Shown here piece after piece: positions 32,160-43,017 of a DNA stretch of 64,000 nucleotides. The stretch spans positions 1,674,001 to 1,738,000 of the forward strand of contig MU008164.1 of the NCBI GenBank assembly GCA_010909165.1. The letters are read 5' to 3'. The translations under genes were made by a program, and so were the position numbers. Each line of letters starts with the position of its first letter. Position 1 is the stretch's first letter. Source of the DNA: Anthoceros angustus (taxonomy: Eukaryota; Streptophyta; Anthocerotopsida; Anthocerotales; Anthocerotaceae). The notes under the pieces are model-generated. The model saw only the letters and a list, made by a program, of their open reading frames with translations, was not told the DNA's origin and searched no databases.

Positions 32160-33040
32160 CATGGGAGAAGCTGGTCTCGACCCTACCCGGCTAGCTCGAA
32201 TGCTTGCCGAAGCTCACCATGAGCTAAGGCAGTCCAAGATGCGCTGTGCGGAGAGAGATGATGCACTGTGCGGAGAGAGATGCCCGTGTAGCTCAGTTGG
32301 AGGCTGCGGTTGTGCAGCTGCGCGCCAGTGCGATGGTGAGGTGCATACTGCGGCAACTCAGCGAGCCTGAGGACAACGATTGGGTCGAAGATCTCCAAGC
32401 CTGATAATTTTGAAGGCAAGGGGGACCCGGTGGAGGTTGAACTCTGGATCCATCAAGTAGAGACGTATGTTCAGCTAAGCAAGACTGAGCCGGGGCAAGA
32501 GATATAGACGGCAGCTACATACTTGAAGGGGGCGGCTCAGTTGTGGTGGGTGCAGTTGCTTCGGTCGATTTCGCAAGGAGCGGCAGTAGCGCCTCGGAGC
32601 CTCGACGAGTTCTTACAGCTGATCCATGTGCAATTTGTACCCTTGGAAGCAAGACAAGTTGCTCGAGAGAAGCTAGCTCGATTGACACAGCAGACAACAG
32701 TTGCAGCATACACTCGCGAGTTTTGCATGATCAATCATGAGCCTTCCCGGCATCACGGACGAAGAGAAACTAGACAAGTATTCTCGAGGTTTGAGACATG
32801 CCATTCGTAAGGACGTTGTTCTAAGGCGGTGTCACACATTCGAGGAAGCAGTTCAGATTGCGGAGTCCGCTGATGCTTTGTACTACGAATTTAGAGGTTG
32901 GTATAAGCCACGAAATTCCGGGGGCTTGGGATCTGGAGATGGACCAGCCCCTATGGAACTTGGGGAAGCACAAGCATTTTCAGGTCAGTGTTATACTTGT
33001 AATGGGTGGGGTCATCGTGCCAGAGATTGTCCGCAATGAT
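32160..33040 (+). pseudogene. Ty3 gag with CCHC zinc knuckle
   Basis: Plus-strand frames carry a coiled N-terminus (LARMLAEAHHELRQSKMRC), capsid sequence (FLQLIHVQFVPLEARQVARE, TVAAYTREFCMI; ITDEEKLDKYSRGLRHAIRK, CHTFEEAVQIAESAD) and the nucleocapsid knuckle CYTCNGWGHRARDC, with the C-x2-C-x4-H-x4-C spacing, at 32989-33033. At least one frame change near 32.73 kb and a stop before protease separate the parts. Confidence 0.8.
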
Positions 33041-33269
33041 TAGCTCGAGGCCAAGGTGGTCGGGGACGGGGACGACTGCAAGCTGCTGGAGCACGAGTTC
33101 CTCCTGCTGCTCGGCAGTTCAACGAGGTGCAAAGGGTTGAAGGTGCGGGAAACGAGCCTACCCATCAGTCTTAGGGGAACGTGCTGGGCTAGGGCAGCCT
33201 CCTGGTGATACTCCTGTGGTGAGTACCCACCGAAGCCCACGAACACGAGAGTTTGTTCACTTTGCAGGG

Positions 33270-34034
33270 ACAGGTAAACAGTCAGCATTGTCGCATTTTG
33301 CTTGACTGTGGCGCTAACACCAATTTTATGGCCAGGACCTTTGCCCATCGGTGGGGATTGGATACGGTCAAGGTTGTGGAGCAGTGCACCTGGCAGACGG
33401 GCGTGTGCAACATCGGGCGACATTGAGTCGTGTGGTTAATTTACGGTTAGGAGCTCATTGTGAGCAGGTTTGTTTTACCATTACAGACTTAGGGAATGGT
33501 CATGACCTCATTTTAGGGATGCCGTGGCTCGAGAATCGGGAGCCCGCCATAACTTGGTGTGGGAAGGAGCTCACTCTCGTAGTCCGTGGTCGACGTCTAG
33601 TTGTCCGGGGTGGACGGCTTCAGAAGCCCGAGAGTCAGGTCCAACAAGTCTCTGCTGTACAGATGGTTCGTGATATGAGATGCCAAAATGTGCCCTCCTT
33701 TTTGTGTGTTATTAAGGAGCGACTTTGTCCAACTCGACCCGATCAGTTACAGGCACCTGAGCATGATAAGCCCTTGCAGGCGATACTGACTGAGTTTAAT
33801 GATGTTCTGGTAGACAGTTTGCCACCAGGATTACCCCCATCTCGTGATGTTGATCACCGTATTGAATTTTTGCCAGGTACTCGTAAGCCCCCATATCGTC
33901 CTGTGTACCGGATGTCCCCACTAGAAAATGAGGAGTTGTCTCGCTAGGTTGAGGAGTTGCTAGAGAAGGGCCATATACGACCGTCTACTTCCCCCTACGG
34001 AGCACCTATTCTGTTCTCGCGAAAGAAAAACGGT
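33270..34034 (+). pseudogene. Ty3 protease and start of reverse transcriptase
   Basis: An aspartic-protease-type LLDCGANTNFMARTFAHRWG (33297-33360) is followed by ITDLGNGHDLILGMPWLE, then the RT entry DHRIEFLPGTRKPPYRPVYR, MSPLENEELSR, a stop, [20 protein letters not shown] and FSRKKNG. The RT then breaks off at 34034, before the expected LRMCIDYR motif, which resumes at 51671. Confidence 0.82.
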
Positions 34035-34383
34035 AAGCAGTGGCGGGGGAGCAGACGGAGGCGTCACGGCCGAGAACGGTCGAGGCCGTCGGTGAGGCGT
34101 TCCGTGCACCCGGCAGCGTTCGTCCCTCGGCATAAGGGAGCGGCCGAGGCTAGGGCCGAGACGCGTGCGCAACTCGACTGCAGAGCGAGGTGATAGCCGA
34201 GATCTGTGCGCATTTTAAGAATTGTTGCCTTGTCCAACCAGGTTAGAAGTCTTTTTTCTCTCTCTTTTGGAGATTTCACTTTCGCACTTCAGAGTTTTCA
34301 CTTTCACGTGCATTTTCACTTCCGCATTTTAGAGTTTTCACTTTCACGAGATTATGTTCGTCAGGTTTTACGTTTCATCTTTT

Positions 34384-37300
34384 CTAACTATCTTCTACTG
34401 GTGTTGAAGGGGTGTACACCGGCGATTTTGGATGCCTCTTGAGTAATATTTCTTTCTTTGTTCATTATACGGTCCGGATAGAAAGTTTATCATTTGAAAA
34501 TCTCGTCTAAACGAGAATATTTCTGCAGGCAATGGTAAGTGTAAGACATCGTACATATCAAATCTAGCCACTGTAAATATAATATACTAACCTCAAACAG
34601 TGCAAACAACTCCTTTTGATTCTTCGATAACTACAAACAATGAAAAGCGGTTAATATTTTACCTCCATTTCAAGTCACAGTAGATCCTATTCGGTAAATA
34701 CCTTTCTGACTAATGTTAAGCAATGGCTGTGAAGATTTTCCACACTGCGGAAATGTGATTGAACGTTCTAGAAAGAGACACGAACGTTAGAATTTGCATA
34801 TTTAGTAAATACCAATATTATATTTTCCTTGTTTATCTGAGAAAATGTTCTGAACCAACCTTTTGAATGTTTTTCGTAGTTTCTGGATCTTCCATGAGAA
34901 TCAACAAGTCATGTTTTTAGCTCCTTATTTTCAATGGCTACTGATATTTCTACATTATCAAAACACAAAATATTCATTAATACTACATAAACTGATTCAA
35001 ATAATCTATTATAAACAACATAAACCAAAAACACTTACTTTTCTGGATCTCCATGTACTGCTCTAGTGTTGGTGTAGACCCATCTTCATTGCAGATTGGC
35101 TGCGCTGGATCTTTGAGACTATGTTCCCAAATGGGAACATATCTATTTTTGAAATCTTGGAATACTTGTGGATACTGAAAGTTATCCATCCATTTTCCAA
35201 AGCCAACAAATTCCTTTGACGGTCCAACGTTGGTGCATTATCTTTTGACTCGTCTTTTTTCCTCTTTTTGTCCTTTGGAAAAATAGTAATTAGTAAGTCA
35301 AATACTAGTTACAAATATACTAAATTAATTACAAATATACAATAGCAATTACCTGATGAGAGATGGCTGTGTTGTTGATTTTATCATCCATTGCTTCTAC
35401 CTTTTCCTTAATTTCCTTAGCTGCAGCTACTTGTTCAGCAGCACTCTGTAAACAAATACATTCTAATGTAAACAAATACATATAATACAAAATGTTTGTT
35501 GTTTACCTCCAAAATTGACTGAATTGAGATTTGATGTCCATTGAACCTCCGGACGAGTCATTGTTTCCAACAATTTTTGCGAGTGCAGATGCCTGCCCTC
35601 TTGCAAGCACCAGTGCATCCACAGGCCTTGAAAGGCAAGCAAAGTAACCTCGGTAGGCTAGCTAAACTAGCCTAGGCGCTCCTACTCACTTATGCACACA
35701 CATCTAGCGGCTACCTCTTCACAGAGCCCTTTCACGCGTGCGTACCCATGAGCTGTCTGGACGTCCATGCAGGCACAACACAGGGCGCCGATAATGAAGG
35801 CAGGATGACACGGAGCAGAACCCGTAGCTAGGCCTTCACAATGTGATATGCCAACAACGGAAAGCGTGAAGGGATTGACTCCAAGTGTACAGGAGCAGAC
35901 GGTGTGCACGTGTGGAGGGAGCCTCTATGTGCAATAGAGGAACATGGTGAAATATTCTTGCTATCAGGAAGCGCCGATGAGGTCAGAATCAGCTTGTGGG
36001 GATACTAGCCCTTGCAAGAGAAGTGGACGCGAGTGTCACGGATAAGGTTTGATAGCGCTTAGTCTTCCGCAATTAGAGGCTGGATAATCCGCTGTTTGCT
36101 GAAATCACGGCTAGGCTACCACCACAATATGTGGCATGTACTACGCAAACCATACAAGCCCGGCTCCCTTACTAGTGATGTCTCTCTTGGTACAAGTGTA
36201 CTCCCCTACTTGCTCCTTTGCAGTCCGGCTCATGACAAGCGGTATCGAGCCCGGTCGATCGATTGGCCTTGGGCTTAGGGTAGGAATGTTCTAACGCGTT
36301 TATTGTGTGTCATTAGAAGGTCCGCCATGGAGAAGCTGGTCTCGACCCTACCCGGCTAGCTCGAATGAATGCTTGAAGCTAAGGCGGTCAAGATCTTGTT
36401 GTCGGAGAGAGATGATACCTTTGTCGGAGAGAGATGCCCGTGTAGCTCGGTTGGAGGCTGCGGTTGTGCAGGCTGCAGCAGCCAGTGCAGTGGCTGATGC
36501 CGGCCGGCTCAGCGAGCCTGAGGACAACGATTGGGTCGAAGATCTCCAAGCACGATAATTTTGAAGGCAAGGGGACCCGGTGGAGGTTGAACTGGATCCA
36601 TCAAGTAGAGGCGTATGTTCAGCTAAGCAAGGCGGGGCAAGAGATATGGCGGCCTTGAAGGCGGCTCGGTTGTGGTGGGCGGTTTCTTGATCGGGAGGAT
36701 GGCGCCTCGGAGCCTCGGCGAGTTCTTCTGACTGATCCATGTGCAATTTGTACCCTTGGAAGCAAGACAAGTTGCTCGAGAAGCTAGCTCGATTGACCGG
36801 ACAACGATTGCAGCATACACTCGCGAGTTTTGCATGATCAATCATGAGCCTTCCGGCATCACGCGGACGAAGAGAAACTAGACAAGTATTCGAGGTTTGA
36901 GACATGCCATTCGTAAGGCGTTGTTCTAGGCGGTGTCACACATTCGAGCGATTGATTGAGTCGTGATGCTTTGTACTCAATTAGAGGTTGGTATAAGCCA
37001 CGAAATTCCGGGGCTTGGGATCGGAGATGGACCACCCCTATGGAACTTGGGAAGCACAAGCATTTTGGTCGAGTGTTATACTTGTAATGGGTGGGGTCAT
37101 CGTGCGAGATTGTCCGCAATGATTAGCTCGAGGCCAAGGTGGTTTGGGGACGGGACGATCGCAAGCCGCTGGAGCACGAGTTCTCCCCGCCGCTCAACGA
37201 GGCAAAGGGTTGAAGGTGAACGAGCCCACCCATCACCTTAGGGGAACGTGGCCGGGCTAGGGCAGCCTCGGTGATACTCCTGGTGAGTACCCACCGCCAC

Positions 37301-40114
37301 GAACACGAGAGTTTGTTCACTTTGCGGGGGAGTAAGCGATCGCATTGTCGCATTTTGCTTGACCGTGGCGCTAACACCAATTTTATGGCTGTGACCTTTG
37401 CCCATCGGTGGGGATTGATACGGTCAAGGTTGTGGAGCGGGCACCGGCAGACGCGTGTAACATCAAGGCGACATTGAGTCGTGTGGTTAATTTACTGCTA
37501 GGAGCTCATTGTGAGCGGGTTTGTTTTACCATTACGGACTTAGGGAATGGTCATGACCTCATTTTAGGGATGCCGTGGCTCGAGAATCGGAGCCCATAAC
37601 TTGGTGTGGGAAGGAGCTCACCGTAGTCCGTGGTCGACGCTCAACCGGGTGGACGGCTAAGCCCGAGAGTCAGTCCAACAAGTCTCACTGCATGATGGTT
37701 CGTGATATGAGATGCCAAAATGTGCCTCCTTTTGTGTGTTATTAAGGAGCGACTTTGTCCAACTCGACATCGACCACAGCACGAGCATGATAAGCCCTTG
37801 CAGCGATATTGACCGAAGTTTAATGATGTTCGCAGATTGCCACGTGATTACCCCATCTCGTGATGTTGATCACCGTATTGAATTTTGCCAGTACTGTAAG
37901 CCCCCATATCGCCCCTGCACCGATGTCCCCACTAGAAAATGAGGAGTTGTCTCGCTAGGTTGAGGAGTTGCTAGAGAAGGGCCATACATCGTCTACTTCC
38001 TCACGAGCACCTATTCGCTCGAAAGAAAACGGTGAAGCCAGATAGAACGGACGCCGGAGGTCCGAGAACGGTCGAGGCCGTGCCGAGACCTTCTAGGCCG
38101 GCACCCGACGCCGCTCGCTGCCTCGGCATAAGGGAGCGGCTAGGGCCGAGACGCTGGCGCAACTCGGCGCGAGCGAGGTGATAGCAGATCATGCATTTAA
38201 ATTGTTGCCTTGTCCAACGGTTAGAAGTCTTTTTCTCTCTCTTTGGAGATTTCACTTCGCATTTTAGAGTTTTCACTTTCACGCATTTCACTTCCGCATT
38301 TTAGAGTTTTCACTTTCACGAGATTATGTTCGTCAGGTTTTACGTTTCATCTTTTCTAACTATCTTCTACTGGTGTTGAAGGGGTGTACACCGGCGATTT
38401 TGGATCTGCTCTGTCTTCAGAGTAATATTTCTTCCTCTGCTCATTATACGGTCCGGATAGAAAGTTTATCATTTCGAAAATCTCGTCTAAACGAGAATAT
38501 TTCTGCAGGCAATGGTAAGTGTAAGACATCGTACATATCAAATCTAACAGAATATAATATACTAACCTCAAACAGTGCAAACAACTCCTTTTGATTCTTC
38601 GATAACTACAAACAATAAAAAGCGGTTAATATTTTACCTGCATTTCAAGTCGCAGTAGATCCTGTTCGATAAATACCTTTCTGACTAATGTTAAGCAATG
38701 GCTATGAAGATTTCCCACACTGCGGAAATGTGATTGAACGTTCTAGAAAGAGACACTAACGTTAGAATTTGCATATTTAGTGCTGTGTGTTCTGGAAAAT
38801 ACCAATATTAGTATTTTCCTTGTTTACATACAGAAAATGTTACAGTGAACCAACCTTTTGAATGTTTTTCGTAGTTTCTGGATCTTCCATGAGAATCAAC
38901 AAGTCTGTAGTTTTTAGCTCCTTATTTTCAATGGCTACTGATATTTCTACATTATCAAAACACAAAATATTCATTAATACTACATAAACTGATTCAAATA
39001 ATCTATTATAAACAACATAAACCAAAAACACTTACTTTTGGATCTCCATGTCTTTGCTCTAGTGTTGGTGTAGACCCATCTTCATTGCAGATTGGCTGCG
39101 ATGGATCTTTGAGACTATGTTCCCAAATGGGAACATATCTATTTTAAAATCTTGGAAGACTTGTGGATACCGAAGTTATCCATCCATTTTCCAAAGTCAA
39201 CAAATTCCTTTTGATGGTCCATACGTTGGTGCATTATCTTGACTCGTCTTTTTTCCTCTTTTTGTCCTTTGGAAAAATAGTAATTAGTAAGTCAAATACT
39301 AGTTACAAATATACTAAATTAATTACAAATATACAATAGCAATTACCTGATGAGAGATGGCCGTGTTGTTGATTTATCATCCATTGCTTCTATTTTCCTT
39401 AATTTCCTTAGTCAGCTACTTGTTCAAGAAAGACTGTAAACAAATACATTCTAATGTAAACAAATACATATAATACAAAATGTTTGTTGTTTACCTCCAA
39501 AATTGACTGAATTGAGATCGATGTCCATTGAACCTCCGGACCAGAGTCATTGTTTCCAACTCTAATTGAGCTGTTGTTCGGAGATTCTTCTTAATATCCT
39601 GTAACCATATACAACCATTGTAAGTTGCTGATACCTATATTTTCGTTCTATAGTTCTAGAGAAAGTTGCGGAACCAAGTCTTTACCTTTTTAATTTTTTC
39701 CAATTGGGCAGGCACCTGGCAAAGGAGCTGCAAGTCCTTTTTGTCCATTGATGTGAACATAGTGTGCTCCGTGAGTACTGTAACAAATATATCCAATTAG
39801 AGATGTTGACAGGAAATTCAATTCAGATAATTGCGATGTACTACCTTTCTCAACTATCTTTCGTATTTCAATGAGAGGGATTTCGAACTTCAGCCTGTCA
39901 TCATATCCTGGATCCCCATGGGTGGGAACATGATTGTTCGATCGCCAGCTGTTAAGGTTTGTTGGCTCTTTACTATTGTGGTCGCTCTGGAGAAACAATC
40001 ATTTTAGCCATGGATTTATCAACCTAAAAATGGATTTGGCGGCTGTAGGCAGAAATGATCATTACCTTCTTGGATGTCGACCATTTCATCGTTGCTCTCA
40101 TTCTCGGATGCCAT
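34384..40114 (-). CDS. Unrecognised charged protein gene of the nested element (multi-exon, partly duplicated)
   Basis: Minus strand with clear GT..AG exons. A first exon with ATG codons near 40114 (one in frame starts MRATMKWSTSKK) ends at 40066. Then come SDHNSKEPTNLNSW...EIPLIEIRKIVEK, VLTEHTMFTSMDKKDLQLLC...EKIKK, DIKKNLRTTAQLELETMTLV, SAAEQVAAAKEIKEKVEAMD, a long exon with FGKWMDNFQYPQVFQDFKNR...TPTLEQYMEIQK, KELKTTDLLILMEDPETT and a last exon KYSRLDEIFEMINFL...STPVEDS. I know no matching family; the middle is a Lys/Glu-rich likely coiled coil. The last five exons exist twice because of the 4.2-kb duplication. Small indels in both copies shift the frame of the long exon. An accessory role with the recombinase is inference from position. 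Confidence 0.5.
35563..38040 (+). pseudogene. Duplicated ELP2-like/LTR/gag/protease/RT block (copy B)
   Basis: Second copy of 31372-34040 with the LTR at 36034-36237. The same motifs are visible but eroded: gag pieces, protease (GANTNFMAVTFAHRWG) and ITDLGNGHDLILGMPWLENR. It reads with far more frameshifts than copy A. See the note on CAG/CTG sites under findings. Confidence 0.8.
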
Positions 40115-42389
40115 TCTGAAATAAAAGCATCGGTCAGGTCAACGTACACAAACATTGCTCAAGCTTCAACTTTTGGAAACATCTACGGAGTGCCTGCAGC
40201 ATGCTCGATGCTGCTGCTAGAGCATGCTATGGGCCACTGCAAAAGCCACCGCATGTGGGACTTCGTACGGGAGGGACGCATGGTATCACCACGGGATGCT
40301 ATCACCATGTGGTGATATCCTGTGGTGATATCACCATAGGATAGCATGCTTTCACCACTGGCGTTGCGTTGCTCTTTGCGTGCGCGAGTTCTTTGTGCGT
40401 CTTTGCGGCTTGCGGTGTTCATGCCGCATACCTTCAGCTGCTGTGTTGGATCATGCGTTCATGCCCGTACCTTCAGATTTTGTACTGCATGCCGTGTGCA
40501 TTCCACATTGTCACTTCTATAGAGCGTTTAAAAACAAATTGATACTTACCAACCTTTCAGTATAACCGTTCAGATTTCCTACACAAGGAACGGAAAATGT
40601 TAAGCGTGAGCACTTGATGTGTTCTACTGTTGGTACGAGGCGGGCGTGAACGCCTTACTGGAAGATGCTTCTTGCTGCCTACACACGGAGTAAGAATTAG
40701 TTTTTGTCAGGAACTCTGATCACAATATTGATTAACATGTGACGTTGCTGTCTGACACGTTACTGACTCTAACTAAATTTAGAACCTGAGGACTGATATT
40801 AATCTGGAGCTTTTGATACTGGAAGCTTACCTTGAAGACAAATGAAAATGGAAATCGATGGGCGTAGGCGTATGCAAGCTCAACATTTAAAGCGCTGTTA
40901 AACGGCATGCGGCTTGTTGCGATTCTGTTGCGTAAGCGACCTACAGATATGTATTAGAAACGGGTAAGGTTTTAAGACAACTGTATGCTAAAGGAAAGGC
41001 TAAAGTCAGTCGCTTGCGACTGCAGCCGCTGAAGGTTGAGACTGCAGGCGTTAGCTGCAGTCCCAAGCATGCGTGCTTTGCCGCACGTCGTCACGGAGTC
41101 ACTCTTGCGCCACGTGAGTCAACAATTGCAAGTGCATGCTCCTGCAACTACCATGCCCGCGACTACAGTTGCAGAGGCTTGCTTCTGTAACTACTGCATG
41201 CCTGATACAAGCTTCTAAGAGCAGTTGAAGGAGGGACTTACGCTTGTGGAGGTTCTTGTGGTGGACCACAGACACCACTTGTTTGTAGCACGTGTATGCA
41301 GTGTCGTGACAGGTGCAAGGCAACGATTAAGCCGATGTCATAGCGTCAAGCAGATCAAAGACAAGACTATCGAAGACCTGCTAGGTTGCGGCTGATCAGC
41401 AGTAGCCCGACTTTGAAAAAGGAAAGAACCAAATGGTAATAAGGTCAGTTTGTCTACCTGTAGGCTTGTTAATGTTCCTGAGGACTTCTTGTAGCGCTGG
41501 ACCCTGAAGGGGCTTTTGCGTGGGCTCGAGACTTCTCTGACAAATCACTTGATAAGAAGGCAGTTCTCAATAGCAAACTCACGATGATTATAGCCTATGC
41601 ACTAGCAATGGCTGGAAGCAAGAGCCCACGAGACAGCTGGGTGTGGGCGAAAGGACTTCAACGAAAATATAGAGGAGAACCGACACGACGTTAGTGAGCT
41701 TGACGTCGTACCTACGAAGGACGCCAAAGCGAGACTTCTTGTTGTCTTATGGGCGGTGGCAGGAGCTAAGCGTAAGCTGGATGCCACCGGTGTGAGCTGC
41801 AAAAAGAGACGTGATCAGATGGTTTGCAGCAGAAGATCAGAGAGAGCAAATTGGTGTACCCACCTAGGGACTGGAACCAAGAGACTAGGCGACTGAAGAA
41901 AGAAGCCCATCGGGCTTGATGCGTGTGGTGGGCGTCGAGATGAAGGAAAGTGGAGCCGATTGCGTCGTCAGACCTTCCCGAGGACACCAAACTTGGAGCA
42001 AGAGGTCACTCGCGAAGCGATCGTAACCGGATGGCGCCGACCGCCACATCCTCCTGACGCACTGGCGGCGTGTTGGGCGTGAGCGAAACCCTATGTGTCT
42101 TTGTTTAAATCTTGGCCGAAAGTTCTAGATGGTTCGACGGTGGCGTGGCGTGTGGTTGACGGTAGGTTCGTTCGCCCATCGGGGTTCGGAGATTAGGTTT
42201 GGTGCGGTTAGGCTAGGTTTGGAATCAAGAACCTAGGTTTGGTTGAACATGGCGGCGGCGGCAGCGAATGGCGAACCTACGTAGGTTTGGAATCCGGCTC
42301 GGAATCTTAGGTTTGGTTAATTCAAATCAGCTTTGGTAGAGAGAGAATGGCGGCGCCGCCAGAGGGAGAAGGTTTAGGGTTTGCTGGCC
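40115..42389. promoter_or_regulatory. Region between the two genes of the nested element
   Basis: About 2.3 kb between divergent genes. It includes clustered short palindromes at 40281-40350 (ATCACCATGTGGTGAT; TGGTGATATCACCA) and a stretch rich in CTGCAG, GCATGC and TTGCAG (41.0-41.2 kb). From 42.06 kb the sequence looks like a promoter leading to the TATA box at 42390. No convincing coding region. Confidence 0.4.
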
Positions 42390-42398
42390 TATATAAAT
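42390..42398 (+). promoter_or_regulatory. TATA box of the plus-strand gene in the nested element
   Basis: CTATATAAA, preceded at 42371-42381 by GGTTTAGGGTT (telo-box type) and a GGCGGCGCCGCC palindrome at 42349. Transcription would begin near 42420-42430, just before the GAAGGCCAAGG array. Confidence 0.55.
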
Positions 42399-42439
42399 GG
42401 CTTCTCCAAAGCGGGAGGTCTTTTTCCCATTCTGTCTTT

Positions 42440-43010
42440 TCTTGGCCGAGGTGGTCCAGTGTCTGGTCCGAAAGCTTAGGCGTTTGTTCAGTCTAGTTTC
42501 GTAGGCCAAGGTCTTTCCTCCTCTGTTTCGAAGGCCAAGGCCCGGTGCCTATTTTTTCGTAGGCCAAGGCCAATGCCTTGTGCATGCTTCCAGGCTTTGC
42601 TCCGAAGGCTTACAAGCTGTCTTGTTCTAGTTTCGCAGGCCAAGGTGATTTCTAGCTTCGCTCCGAAGGCTAAGCTCTTTTTGTAGCCGTCTTTCGAAGG
42701 CCAAGGTGTTCTAGGCTTCTAGGCTAAGGCGTTTGTTCAAGTTTTTGGGCCAAGGTGTCTTTCAGGTCCTTTCGAAAGGCTAAGGCCTTTTCCCAGCCTT
42801 CGTTCGAAAGCCAAGGTCTCTGTAAAGATTGTTTCGAAGGCCAAGGTGTTGCTGGTCTGTACTGGTTCTTTTTCGAAGGCCAAGGGGTTTCCCTGGTCCG
42901 AAGGTCAAGGTGTCCTTGCCCTAAGGTTTAGGTTGTTGCTTAGTCCGAAGGCCAAGGTTGTTTGGCACCGAAGGCTGAGGTTTCTGTTCGCCTAAAGGTT
43001 AAGGCCCTCT
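42440..43010 (+). repeat. Array of about 19 degenerate TTTCGAAGGCCAAGGTG motifs
   Basis: The core GAAGGCCAAGG (variants GTAGGCCAAGG, GAAGGCTAAGG, GAAAGCCAAGG) occurs about every 25-35 bp with unrelated spacers, always in the same orientation. It starts just downstream of the TATA box, so it would form the 5' leader of the transcript. It is not a normal minisatellite, because only the core is conserved. Confidence 0.75.
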
Positions 43011-43017
43011 GCCTTAT

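Larger units (their letters stand above)
31372..39551. repeat. Tandem duplication of about 4.2 kb (copy A 31372-35562, copy B 35563-39551)
   Basis: Both copies start at GTTTCCAACAATTTTTGCGA, and B also ends at GTTTCCAAC. The unit spans the ELP2-like fragment, 5' LTR, gag, protease, start of RT, the left end of the nested element and most exons of its minus-strand gene. Copy B is about 200 bp shorter, mostly through losses of 1-20 bp concentrated at CAG and CTG. Copy A keeps longer frames. Confidence 0.9.

Noticed and set aside
36034-36237. A second Ty3 LTR that might mark a separate insertion
   Set aside because: It lies at the same place within the 4.2-kb tandem duplication as the 5' LTR and has the same outer flank, so it is a duplicate and not a new insertion.
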